Shown here one piece after another: positions 45,172 through 52,918 of a stretch of DNA of 64,000 nt. Where the stretch lies: positions 16,435-80,434 of the forward strand of contig BMSM01000031.1 in the NCBI GenBank assembly GCA_014649155.1. Reading direction: 5' to 3'. Positions within the stretch are counted from its first letter, which is position 1, and every line of letters starts with the position of its first letter. Source of the DNA: Streptomyces griseoviridis (GTDB lineage: Bacteria; Actinomycetota; Actinomycetes; Streptomycetales; Streptomycetaceae). Under the pieces are notes generated by a model. That model was not told the origin of the DNA, made no database searches, and was given only the letters and a program-made list of their open reading frames with translations. The translations under genes were made by a program, and so were the position numbers.

Positions 45172-45933
45172 CTAACCGGCCCCGGACGGGCCTGTCGTGC
45201 GGTTTCCCGCGGGCAGGCCGGCGGTGCGCGCCGCCGTGGTGAGGACCTCGCGGAGCATCTCCGGGGTGAGGCGGCCGGTGAAGGTGTTGCGCTGGCTGAC
45301 GTGGAAGCAGCCGAAGAGACCGAGGTCCTCGCCGCCGGACCGGTCCCCTCCGTCCTCGGCGGCGAGGGTGTACCGCGCGCCGTGTCCGAACACCGGGCGC
45401 GGCCTGGGCACCGTCCAGCCCGCCGCGGCGAACGCGGGCAGGGCCGCCTGCCAGCCGAAGGCGCCGAGGACGAGCACGGACCTCAGGGTCGGCCGCAGCA
45501 GCCGCAGTTCCCGGACCAGCCAGGGGCGGCAGGTGTCGCGCTCCCGCGGGGTGGGCTTGTTGGCGGGCGGGGCGCAGTGCACGGGCGAGGTGATGCGCAC
45601 GCCGTGCAGGCGCAGTCCGTCGTCGGCGGAGACGGCGGTGGGCCGGGAGGCGAGCCCCACGTCGTACAGCGCCCGGTACAGCACATCGCCCGAGCGGTCG
45701 CCGGTGAACATCCGCCCGGTGCGGTTCCCGCCGTGGGCCGCGGGGGCGAGGCCGACGATCAGCAGCCGGGCGTCGGCCGGTCCGAAGCCGGGCACCGGGC
45801 GGCCCCAGTACGTCCAGTCGGCGAAGGCCGCGCGCTTGGTGCGGGCCACCTCCTCCCGCCAGACGACCAGCCGCGGGCAGGCCCGGCAGCCGGCGATGCG
45901 CTGATCGAGTCCGGTGAGGCCGCTGGTGTCCAT
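45172..45933 (-). CDS. Uracil-DNA glycosylase, type 5 (UdgB-like)
   Basis: A 253-aa base-excision-repair enzyme of the family-5 UDG group. It shows CRACPRLVVWREEVARTKRA, LLIVGLAPAAHGGNRTGRMF (active-site GLAPA-type motif), GVRITSPVHCAPPANKPTPR and VSQRNTFTGRLTPEM. Four cysteines (C16, C19, C117, C132 by position) could hold the Fe-S cluster of this family. The ATG at 45933 starts 7 nt after TACGGT (45945-45940), so a leaderless mRNA is likely. No full damage-type -35 element is present, unlike uvrA, uvrB, ogt and polA. It is back-to-back with the S4 gene. Confidence 0.9.
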   Translation of the reverse strand: MDTSGLTGLDQRIAGCRACPRLVVWREEVARTKRAAFADWTYWGRPVPGFGPADARLLIVGLAPAAHGGNRTGRMFTGDRSGDVLYRALYDVGLASRPTAVSADDGLRLHGVRITSPVHCAPPANKPTPRERDTCRPWLVRELRLLRPTLRSVLVLGAFGWQAALPAFAAAGWTVPRPRPVFGHGARYTLAAEDGGDRSGGEDLGLFGCFHVSQRNTFTGRLTPEMLREVLTTAARTAGLPAGNRTTGPSGAG

Positions 45934-45988
45934 GGCTCCACCGTAGGGCCAGGGCGCCGTAGGGGGTCGAGCGGCTAAGGTCGGGGGC

Positions 45989-46663
45989 ATGGCTTCCGAG
46001 CGTGACGAGGACAGGACCGGCGCGGCCCCCGGGCCCATGGGGCCCACCGGAGGGACGGCCGCCCCGCGGACGCCCGCCGGGCACCCGGCCGCCGACCGGT
46101 CCGGCGCGGAGCCGGCCGCCTCCCTCGGAACCGCCGACCGCCCCGGCACCCCCGCTGCCGACGCCGGTGGCTCCGGGGCCACGGCTGCGGGGCCCGTCGA
46201 TCGGAAGGTCGCCGCCGCGATCGCCGCGGCCGAGGCGGCCGGGCCGCAGCAGGGCGGGCCCGTCCGTGTCGACAGCTGGATCTGGGCCGTCCGCCTGGTC
46301 AAGTCCCGCTCCCTCGGGGCCACCGCCTGCCGGGGCGGTCATGTGCGGGTCAACGGCGAGCGGGTGAAGCCCTCCCACTCGCTGCGCGCCGGCGACGAGG
46401 TCCGCCTGCGCCACGAGGGACGGGAACGCGTCGTCGTGGTGAAACGGCTGATCCGCAAGCGGGTCGGCGCTCCGGCGGCCGTCCAGTGCTACGTCGACAA
46501 CTCCCCGCCGCCTCCGCCCCGCCAGGCCGTGGCCCCCGTCGCGGTCCGCGCCCCCGGAGCGGGCCGCCCCACCAAGCGCGACCGGCGCGAACTGGAACGC
46601 CTGCGCGCGCTGAACAGCCTGAACGCCGCGACCGGGCCCAAGGACCGCCCCGGCGGACGCTGA
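45989..46663 (+). CDS. S4-domain RNA-binding protein (Hsp15-like)
   Basis: A 224-aa protein. Residues about 91-140 form an S4 RNA-binding domain: VRVDSWIWAVRLVKSRSLGA, GGHVRVNGERVKPSHSLRAG and DEVRLR. That is the Hsp15-type arrangement implicated in recycling stalled 50S subunits. A long Ala/Gly/Pro-rich, low-complexity N-terminal extension (about 1-75) and a basic C-terminal tail (GRPTKRDRRELERLRALN) flank it. The ATG lies 8 nt after TAAGGT (45976-45981), indicating a leaderless transcript. It is divergent from the UDG gene by 55 bp. Confidence 0.88.
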   Translation: MASERDEDRTGAAPGPMGPTGGTAAPRTPAGHPAADRSGAEPAASLGTADRPGTPAADAGGSGATAAGPVDRKVAAAIAAAEAAGPQQGGPVRVDSWIWAVRLVKSRSLGATACRGGHVRVNGERVKPSHSLRAGDEVRLRHEGRERVVVVKRLIRKRVGAPAAVQCYVDNSPPPPPRQAVAPVAVRAPGAGRPTKRDRRELERLRALNSLNAATGPKDRPGGR

Positions 46664-47033
46664 CCGCCCGGCACGCCCCCTTCCCGCCCCGGCGGTCGAT
46701 GCGCACTCCCCCTGTCCGCACGCTGTCCGCGCGCGCCACGCCGGTAACGCACCGGACACCCCGCCGCGACGTGACCGGCCGAAGATGATCAGTGGGTCCG
46801 GCCGCCGGCGCCCGCCCGGCGCCCGCCCCTTCGGCGACGCCCCATCGACGGCGGCCCGGTACCACTGCTAGACCTGCACAACGCACCACCCGTACCACCG
46901 GCACGATCCGCACCACCGGTACCGCCGCACCACCTGCCGGTTTCCGGAATGTCAGGTTCACGCCATTCGAGGTTTTCGCGTCACCCGCACCACCGCTACC
47001 GCACCACCTCCACCCATCTCCCAGGAGGAGCAT
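46664..47033. other. 370-bp intergenic region, repetitive near the CocE-type gene
   Basis: No gene is seen. From about 46886 to 47020 the sequence is a degenerate CACCACCGG/CACCGGTACC repeat running up to the Shine-Dalgarno sequence of the secreted hydrolase. I could not identify a promoter with confidence. Confidence 0.5.
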
Positions 47034-48905
47034 GTGAGAGCACGTCGCGCGGCCGTCCGGGCCGCCTCGGCGCTCGTCGCCACCTTCGCGCTGACCGCCG
47101 GACTCTCCGGATTCGCCGGCCCCGCCACCGCGGCATCCGGCACCGCCCCGTCTCCGGCCGCCACCGCGACCGGCCCGGTCACGCACGAGGAGAACGACCG
47201 CGTCCCCGAGGGCTCGGTCTGGACCCAGCACTACTTCCCCTCCGCGGACGACTCCGGCACCGAACTCCACGCCGACGTCCTGCTGCCCGACTCCCTCCCC
47301 AAGGGCAAGAAGGTCCCGGTCATCCTGTCGATCGGCCCCTACTTCGCGCACTCCGGGCAGACCGGGCCCGAGGGCTTCACCCACGCCGGCCCCTCCGCCC
47401 GCTTCCAGGACTTCATCGAGGGCGCCGACCTGTTCGACAACGGCTACGCCTTCGTCATGGTCGACCTGCGCGGCTTCGGCGGCTCCACCGGCTGCCTCGA
47501 CTGGGGCGGCCCCGGCGAGCAGGCCGATGTGAAGGCCGCCGTCGCCTGGGCGGCGAAGCAACCGTGGTCCACCGGCGCCGTCGGCATGTACGGCAAGTCC
47601 TACGACGCCGTCACCGGCCTCATCGGCAACAACCTGGACCAGCGCGCGCTGAAGGCCGTGGTGGCCCAGGAACCGGTCTGGGACATGTACCAGTACATCT
47701 ACTCCAACGGTGTCCCCCGGCCGAACGTGACCGGCACCGCCGGCGCCTACAACTCCATCGCCACCATGGAGCCGATGGCCGACGACGACCCCCACTACCA
47801 GGCCAACGCCCGGTACGAGGACACCCACCCGGAGTGCCTGACCGAGAACTCGGCCGGATACCGCATAGCCGACCAGAGGGACGAGCACTGGACCTCCCGT
47901 GATCTCGCGAAGCTGGCCAAGGGCAGTGACACCCCCCTCTTCGTCACCCAGGGCTTCATCGAGAACAACACCAAGCCCGAGGAGATGGAGGAGTACCTCG
48001 ACAACCACCACGGCGTCGAACGCGGCTGGCTGGGCCAGTGGGACCACGTCCGCGGCGGTGACCGCGTCGGCGACGGCCGCCTCGCCATGGGCCGTGAGGG
48101 CTGGTACGCGGAGACGCTCTCCTTCTACGACCAGTACCTCAAGGGCACCAAGCCGTCCGTCCGCTACCCGGCGTACGCCGTCGAGGACTCCACCGGTGCC
48201 TGGCGCGCCCAGCGCACCTGGCCCGTCGTCGAACGGTCCGTCGGCCTCCCCCTGGGCGGCGGCTCCTACGTGGACGACGGCGGCGCCTCCGCGCGCGCCG
48301 CGCTGACCGCGTCCGGCACCCCGGCCCCGAAGCGGGCGCAGCCGTCCGGCACCTGGGACATGGAGAACGCGCCCGCCACCGAGCAGGCCCAGCCCGAGGG
48401 CCTGGCCGAGGCCCAGCTCAAGAGCCTGCGGGCCGGTGACACCACCTCCAGCTTCTTCGTGTGGTCGCGTCCGGTGAAGCGGGACGTCCGCGTCACCGGC
48501 ACCCCGCGGATCTCCCTGAAGGCCAAGGGCGAGGGCAACATCATGCTCAAGCTGTACGACGTCGCCCCGGACGGCAGCGCCGTCATGTTCGACGAGCAGG
48601 TCTCCCTGGTGGAGTCCGGCCGCCTGTCCGTCGACCTGAAGTCGACCGACTGGACCCTGACCGCCGGGCACGTCCTGGCCGTCGAGATCGGCTCCATCCA
48701 GACCGGCTCGTGGCGCGACACGCCCTCCGGCGAAATCATCCAGGTCAGCGGGGCCCGGCTGGAGCTGGCCCTGGACGACCCGGCCGACGACATCGCCACG
48801 CAGGGCGACCGGTCGCCGTTCCTGGACACCTATCTGAGCCAGTACACGGTGCGGCTGCCGGCCGGCCCGCCGTCGTTCTCCGTGGTGCCGGGCGGACGCC
48901 TCTGA
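47034..48905 (+). CDS. Secreted CocE/NonD-family X-Pro dipeptidyl-peptidase-like hydrolase
   Basis: A 623-aa alpha/beta hydrolase. A signal peptide spans about residues 1-34 (ALVATFALTAGLSGFAGPAT then AA). The catalytic domain shows FVMVDLRGFGGSTGCLDWGG, the nucleophile elbow GMYGKSYDAVTG with S189, and the histidine in LGQWDHVRGG. The C-terminal third (about 430-620) is the jelly-roll X-Pro domain (TGTPRISLKAKGEGNIMLKL). Most CocE proteins have GxSYxG; here the residue after the aspartate is alanine. The substrate is probably an ester or N-terminal Xaa-Pro peptide outside the cell. The GTG follows CAGGAGGAG. Confidence 0.9.
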   Translation: MRARRAAVRAASALVATFALTAGLSGFAGPATAASGTAPSPAATATGPVTHEENDRVPEGSVWTQHYFPSADDSGTELHADVLLPDSLPKGKKVPVILSIGPYFAHSGQTGPEGFTHAGPSARFQDFIEGADLFDNGYAFVMVDLRGFGGSTGCLDWGGPGEQADVKAAVAWAAKQPWSTGAVGMYGKSYDAVTGLIGNNLDQRALKAVVAQEPVWDMYQYIYSNGVPRPNVTGTAGAYNSIATMEPMADDDPHYQANARYEDTHPECLTENSAGYRIADQRDEHWTSRDLAKLAKGSDTPLFVTQGFIENNTKPEEMEEYLDNHHGVERGWLGQWDHVRGGDRVGDGRLAMGREGWYAETLSFYDQYLKGTKPSVRYPAYAVEDSTGAWRAQRTWPVVERSVGLPLGGGSYVDDGGASARAALTASGTPAPKRAQPSGTWDMENAPATEQAQPEGLAEAQLKSLRAGDTTSSFFVWSRPVKRDVRVTGTPRISLKAKGEGNIMLKLYDVAPDGSAVMFDEQVSLVESGRLSVDLKSTDWTLTAGHVLAVEIGSIQTGSWRDTPSGEIIQVSGARLELALDDPADDIATQGDRSPFLDTYLSQYTVRLPAGPPSFSVVPGGRL

Positions 48906-48960
48906 CACCCGGCACCGCCCCGGCCGTGCCCGCGCACGCCGCCCCCGCCACGGCGCGGGC

Positions 48961-49641
48961 TCAGGACACGGGCACGGCCCTCACCCATGTCCGGTCCTCC
49001 GTCAGATACCGGTCCACTTCCAGCCCCGCCTCCCGCAGCGCCTCCTCGAACGCCTCCCGGGTCAGCGGCCGGGCCCGGAAGGTCTGCGTCCACACCGCGT
49101 CCGGGAACGCGTACTCGGCGTGCACCTCATGGACCCCGCCGCCGACCGGTTCCGAGGAGGCGATGCGCACGGTGAAGCCGGCCGGGTCGGCCCGCTCACG
49201 GGGCACCCGGGTGTGGTACTCCTCCCCTTCCCGCTGGATCAGGACGCAGCCGCCGGGCGCCACGTGCCGCGCACACGCGCGCAGCAGCCCGCGCCGCACG
49301 TCCAGGTCGGCGGTGTGCACGAGGAACGAGGCCAGCAGCACCGCGTCGAAGGTCTCGTCCAGGTCCAGCTCCTCGATGGGGCCGCATATCGTGCGGGCGC
49401 CGCGCACCCGCTCCAGCATCTCGGCGGACTCGTCCACCGCCGTCACCGTGAACCCGCGCCCCCGCAGCGGACGCGTCAGGCGGCCGACGCCGCTGCCCAG
49501 CTCCAGGACGCGCGCCCCCGCGGGCACGGCCGACGCGATGATGTCCGGCTCGTCCCCGGCCGGCAGCCGCGCGTACAGCTCGACCGCGCATCCGTCCGGG
49601 GTGATGGCCCCCGGTCCCGTCCCTTTGTGTCCCGCTCGCAT
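48961..49641 (-). CDS. Class I SAM-dependent methyltransferase
   Basis: A 226-aa methyltransferase: motif I RVLELGSGVGRLTRPLRGRG (about 43-62), VTAVDESAEMLERVRG, DAVLLASFLVHTAD and VAPGGCVLIQREGEEYH. The acceptor is unknown. I choose the ATG at 49641 (MRAGHKGTGPG) because GGAG lies 6 nt upstream; an ATG at 49653 (MEPKMRAG) is the alternative. It is convergent with the CocE-type hydrolase and divergent from the DUF6343 membrane protein. Confidence 0.88.
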   Translation of the reverse strand: MRAGHKGTGPGAITPDGCAVELYARLPAGDEPDIIASAVPAGARVLELGSGVGRLTRPLRGRGFTVTAVDESAEMLERVRGARTICGPIEELDLDETFDAVLLASFLVHTADLDVRRGLLRACARHVAPGGCVLIQREGEEYHTRVPRERADPAGFTVRIASSEPVGGGVHEVHAEYAFPDAVWTQTFRARPLTREAFEEALREAGLEVDRYLTEDRTWVRAVPVS

Positions 49642-49783
49642 TTTCGGCTCCATGCCCGTCCAACGGACCGCCCCCGCACGGCCGTTCCCCTCCCCGGGCC
49701 GTCCACCCGAACGAGTGAACGACGGGCGGCACGGTCCTGTCTGGCGAAGGGGTCCGGTACCGAGTACGTTGCCAGGAGGAGCG

Positions 49784-50050
49784 GTGATCGAGATGCGTAC
49801 GGGCAGTGAGCCGGCGACCGCGCGCAGTGCGCTGCGAGCGCGGTTCTGGCTGAGCGTGTGGGGCGTGGTCTGGACGGTCATCGGGACGGCGGCCTTCGCG
49901 CTGACCGGGCGGCCCGGATGGGCCGCGGCCTGCGCGGCGCTGTGGCTGGTCGTCACGATCGACCTGGCCGTCGTCGTACGGCACATCCGCCAGGGCCCGC
50001 ACTGGCAGCCCGGCCGGAACATCCCGCCGTACCGGCCGCCGGACCGCTAG
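49784..50050 (+). CDS. DUF6343-family small membrane protein
   Basis: An 88-aa protein with two membrane helices (FWLSVWGVVWTVIGTAAFAL and AAACAALWLVVTIDLAVVVR), an N-terminal GSEPATARSALRARF block and a C-terminal HIRQGPHWQPGRNIPPYRPP tail that define DUF6343. Function unknown. The GTG follows AGGAGGAGCG. The stop codon TAG forms the outer flank of the 181-bp element at 50051, so the element abuts the end of the coding sequence. Confidence 0.85.
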   Translation: MIEMRTGSEPATARSALRARFWLSVWGVVWTVIGTAAFALTGRPGWAAACAALWLVVTIDLAVVVRHIRQGPHWQPGRNIPPYRPPDR

Positions 50051-50231
50051 GGCCTGTCGTTCGGGTCAGGTCGCAGAGCGGCGGCGGCGACTTCTCATGC
50101 CGGTGAGCGGGGCCTGTGCGTGCGGCTGCACGGCGGATGCGGGAGCCGACGCGGAGCGTCGGGGACCGACGACAACGCCGCGGACGGGCGTGCCAGGCCC
50201 CGCGTCCGCGGGCCGATCCGAACGACAGGCC
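50051..50231. mobile_element. 181-bp inverted-terminal-repeat element, copy A (MITE-like)
   Basis: The ends are perfect inverted repeats: GGCCTGTCGTTCGG at 50051 and CCGAACGACAGGCC ending at 50231, extending to AGGGCCTG.../...CAGGCCCT with flanks. Inside are a CCGACGC-GGA-GCGTCGG hairpin and a nested GGGGCCTG/CAGGCCCC pair, so the whole unit can fold. It is flanked by CTAG (left) and CTGG (right). Copy B, at 51374, has the same length and about the same layout in the same orientation. It carries no coding sequence. It could be a non-autonomous transposon or a structured 3' element; the parent transposase is not in the window. Confidence 0.8.
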
Positions 50232-50265
50232 CTGGCCCCGGCGCCAGAACCGGCCGGTCCCGGTG

Positions 50266-50646
50266 TCAGCCCTCGAAGCGCGCCCGGCTGAGGTACTGCG
50301 GGTTCGGGTCCAGCGCGGCGGCCAGCCGGAAATGGCGTCGCGCCTGGTCAGGGCGGTTCTGCCGCTCGTAGGTCCGGGCGAGCGCGAAGTGCGCGAAGGC
50401 GTTGTCCGGCTCCCGCTCCAGGACGACCGTGAACTCCAGCTCGGCGGGTCTGAGCTGGGCGGCGGCGAAGAAGGCGCGGGCGCGCAGCAACCGCGCGGCG
50501 GTGTTCTCGGGGTGCGCGGCGATCACGTCGTCCAGCAGCTTCACCGCGCCCCGCGGGTCCCGTGCCGCGAGCAGCTGCTCGGCGGCACGGAAGTCGATCA
50601 CGTCCGTCTCCGGGGTGCGTCCGGTCGGTCCGCTGGTCTCGGGCAC
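50266..50646 (-). CDS. Tetratricopeptide-repeat protein
   Basis: A 126-aa protein with about two to three TPR units: FRAAEQLLAARDPRGAVKLL, TAARLLRARAFFAAAQLRPA and AFAHFALARTYERQNRPDQA, then PQYLSRARF. It probably binds proteins as a scaffold; the partner is unknown. The GTG at 50646 follows GGAAGG. It lies 49 nt downstream of coaE on the same strand, and the pair is probably one operon, bounded by element A downstream. Confidence 0.88.
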   Translation of the reverse strand: MPETSGPTGRTPETDVIDFRAAEQLLAARDPRGAVKLLDDVIAAHPENTAARLLRARAFFAAAQLRPAELEFTVVLEREPDNAFAHFALARTYERQNRPDQARRHFRLAAALDPNPQYLSRARFEG

Positions 50647-50695
50647 GGCAGAGTCCTTCCCTCGCTGAGGCGGTTCAACGCGCGTGCCCGGACCG

Positions 50696-51325
50696 CTATT
50701 CCTGGAGCGGCCGGGACCTCCGGGGCGCCGTGCGCGCCCTGTCGGCCAGGTCGTCCCAGACCTCCTCGACCCGGCGCCGCAGGTCGGGAAGGGGGACGTC
50801 GTTGTCGATGACGATGTCCGCGATCTCGCGGCGCTGCTCCCGGGTGGCCTGGGCGGCCATGCGGGCGCGGGCGTCCTCCTCGGTCATGCCGCGCAGCCGG
50901 ACCAGCCGGTCGAGCTGGGTGGCCGGGTCGGCGTCGACGACGACCACGACGTCGTAGAGCGGTGCGAGGCCGTTCTCCGTCAGGAGCGGGACGTCGTGGA
51001 CGACCACGGCGTCCGCGGCGGCGGCCTGCTCCAGTTCGCGGGACCGGGCGCCGACCAGGGGGTGCACGATCGAGTTCAGTACGGCGAGCCGTTCCTTGTC
51101 GGCGAAGACGACGGAACCGAGCTTCGGCCGGTCGAGGCCGCCGTCCTCGGTGAGGATCTCCTCGCCGAAGGCCGCCACCACCGCGGCGAGCCCCTCGGTG
51201 CCGGGCGCGACCACCTCGCGTGCGATGCGGTCGGCGTCGATCAGCACGGCGCCGTGCTCCACGAGCAGCCGCGACACCTCGCTCTTGCCGGCGCCGATAC
51301 CACCGGTCAGGCCCACCTTCAGCAT
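50696..51325 (-). CDS. coaE: Dephospho-CoA kinase
   Basis: A 209-aa enzyme catalysing the last step of coenzyme A biosynthesis, ATP-dependent 3'-phosphorylation of dephospho-CoA. P-loop GLTGGIGAGKSEVSRLL (residues 6-22), DADRIAREVV, HPLVGARSREL and VVVHDVPLLTENGL are typical. The extra C-terminal tail (RTAPRRSRPLQE) is short compared with mycobacterial fusions. TAAGCT (51338-51333) ends 8 nt before the ATG, so the mRNA is probably leaderless. Copy B of the 181-bp element lies 48 bp upstream of the start. Confidence 0.96.
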   Translation of the reverse strand: MLKVGLTGGIGAGKSEVSRLLVEHGAVLIDADRIAREVVAPGTEGLAAVVAAFGEEILTEDGGLDRPKLGSVVFADKERLAVLNSIVHPLVGARSRELEQAAAADAVVVHDVPLLTENGLAPLYDVVVVVDADPATQLDRLVRLRGMTEEDARARMAAQATREQRREIADIVIDNDVPLPDLRRRVEEVWDDLADRARTAPRRSRPLQE

Positions 51326-51373
51326 GAACGGAAGCTTAGGGCCCGCCCCGGGACCGGGAGCGCCCGGCCCCGG

Positions 51374-51554
51374 GGCCTGTCGTTCGGATCAGGTCGCGGG
51401 GAATCGGCTGCGTCTTCCTCTCCCTGGTGAGCGGGGCCTGGTGCGTGCGGATGCGAGGCGGAGGAGGGAGCCGACGCGGAGCGTCGGCGAGTGACGACAA
51501 CGCGCCAGCTACGCGCACCAGGCCCCGCGTCCGCGGCGTCCCGAACGACAGACC
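51374..51554. mobile_element. 181-bp inverted-terminal-repeat element, copy B (MITE-like)
   Basis: The same ends as copy A (GGCCTGTCGTTCGG at 51374; CCGAACGACAGACC ending at 51554, one mismatch), exactly the same 181-bp length and the same orientation. The internal GCCGACGC-GGA-GCGTCGGC hairpin and the GGGGCCTGGTGCG / CGCACCAGGCCCC pair are present. Flanks are CCGG and CTAG. The CTAG on the right contains the TAG stop of the PAC2 gene, mirroring copy A. Confidence 0.8.
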
Positions 51555-52493
51555 CTAGTTGTCGCCCTCACGCTCCGCCAGGAACCGCTCGAACTCGCGC
51601 CCGATCTCGTCCGCCGAGGGGATCTCCACCGGCTCGGCCAGCATGTTGCCCCGTGTCTCGGCGCCTGCGGCGGCGTCGTACTGGTGCTCCAGGCCCTGGA
51701 CGAGCGCGGTCAGCTCCTCGTCGCCCTCCTGGATCTGCCGGTCGATCTCCGTCTGGGTGCGGTGGGCCTGGGTGCGCAGCGCGTGCGCGACGCCGGGCAG
51801 GACCAGGCCGGTGGCCGATGTGATGGCCTCCAGGACGGTCAGCGCGGCGTCCGGGTAGGCGGACCGGGCGATATAGTGCGGGACATGGGCGGCGACGCCC
51901 AGGACGTCGTGCCCGGCCTCCATCAGCCGGTGCTCGACGAGCGCCTCGGCGCTGCCCGGGACCTGCGCCTCCTCGAAGGGGCTGCGGTGGCCGGGGATCA
52001 GCTCGGAGCGGTTGCCGTGCGGGGTGATGCCGACGGGGCGGGTGTGCGGGACACCCATCGGGATGCCGTGGAAGCTGACGGACAGCCGGACACCGAGCCG
52101 CTCCACGATCTGGCCGACGGCCGCCGCGAAACGCTCCCACTCGACATCGGGCTCGGGGCCGGACAGCAGCAGGAAGGGCGCCCCCGTGGCGTCCTGGACC
52201 AGCCTGACCTCCAGGCTCGGCACCTCGTAGTCGGTGTAGCGGTCGCGCTTGAAGGTGAGCAGCGGGCGGCGTGCGCGGTAGTCGACGAGCCGGTCGTGGT
52301 CGAACCGGGCGACGACCTGGTGGGGCAGCGAGTCCAACACCTGGTCGACGATCTGGTCGCCGGTCTCCCCGGCGTCGATGTAGCCGTCGAAGTGGTAGAG
52401 CATGACAAGGCCGGCCGACTCCTGGGCGAGCGCCATGTCGACCACGGCCAGGCCCTTCGGCTCCCATGCGTACAAATCCTGCGGATCAAGCAC
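51555..52493 (-). CDS. PAC2-family protein
   Basis: A 312-aa actinobacterial PAC2 (proteasome assembly chaperone-like) protein: VMLYHFDGYIDAGETGDQIV near the N terminus, LLLSGPEPDVEWERFAAAVG, SFHGIPMGVPHTRPVGITPH, and VPHYIARSAYPDAALTVLE. Actinobacteria carry proteasomes, and PAC2 proteins are often conserved with them, but a role here is inferred. The GTG at 52493 follows GGGAGG. The C-terminal residues (FERFLAEREGDN) end at the TAG shared with the border of element B. Confidence 0.9.
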   Translation of the reverse strand: MLDPQDLYAWEPKGLAVVDMALAQESAGLVMLYHFDGYIDAGETGDQIVDQVLDSLPHQVVARFDHDRLVDYRARRPLLTFKRDRYTDYEVPSLEVRLVQDATGAPFLLLSGPEPDVEWERFAAAVGQIVERLGVRLSVSFHGIPMGVPHTRPVGITPHGNRSELIPGHRSPFEEAQVPGSAEALVEHRLMEAGHDVLGVAAHVPHYIARSAYPDAALTVLEAITSATGLVLPGVAHALRTQAHRTQTEIDRQIQEGDEELTALVQGLEHQYDAAAGAETRGNMLAEPVEIPSADEIGREFERFLAEREGDN

Positions 52494-52836
52494 TGTGGCG
52501 GTCCTCCCTTGTCTTCCCCCTCGACCAACGTCCGCGGGGGCCCGGGCATTCCCGCCCGTACCCCGTGACGGCCGAACCCCGGTGGACTGTCCGGGCGTCA
52601 GCAAGCGAGCACGCGCGCGGCCCCGTCGCCACCGTGCGGGCGCAGGAGATCGCGCCATGCTGCCAGGCGTCCGGGCGGCTGAGGTAGTCATCGGCCACGT
52701 ACGCGCGCCCTCGCGCCTGGTGAGGGGCGCGTACGCGGGCGCGCCCGGGCGCCGAGTCCTCACCGGGCGCCGGCGCCATCCGTGACCGTGACACCGGCGC
52801 GGCACGGGAAGGCGGCCCGGGAGTTCCGGGAACGCG
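52494..52836. other. Intergenic region upstream of the PAC2 gene
   Basis: These 343 nt between the rpsA terminator and the PAC2 gene hold no open frame I can support. There is a GCGCCCGGGCGCC self-complementary stretch at about 52740. The PAC2 promoter must lie here, but I cannot place it. Confidence 0.5.
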
Positions 52837-52874
52837 GGAAGGCCCCGCCCCCTCGAAGGGGAGCGGGGCCTTCC
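52837..52874 (-). terminator. rpsA terminator hairpin
   Basis: GGAAGGCCCCGC and GCGGGGCCTTCC pair over 12 bp, extended by CCCCT/AGGGG around a short loop, about 45 nt after the rpsA stop. It is a strong GC-rich intrinsic hairpin. Confidence 0.8.
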
Positions 52875-52918
52875 GCCGATTCTTGCTCAGGTCCGCTCGG
52901 CGCGGGCCGGAGCGAGCG

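Noticed and set aside
46350..48908. An 852-codon minus-strand frame opposite the CocE-type hydrolase and the S4 gene
   Set aside because: Shadow frame; no domain, and it spans two well-supported plus-strand genes.
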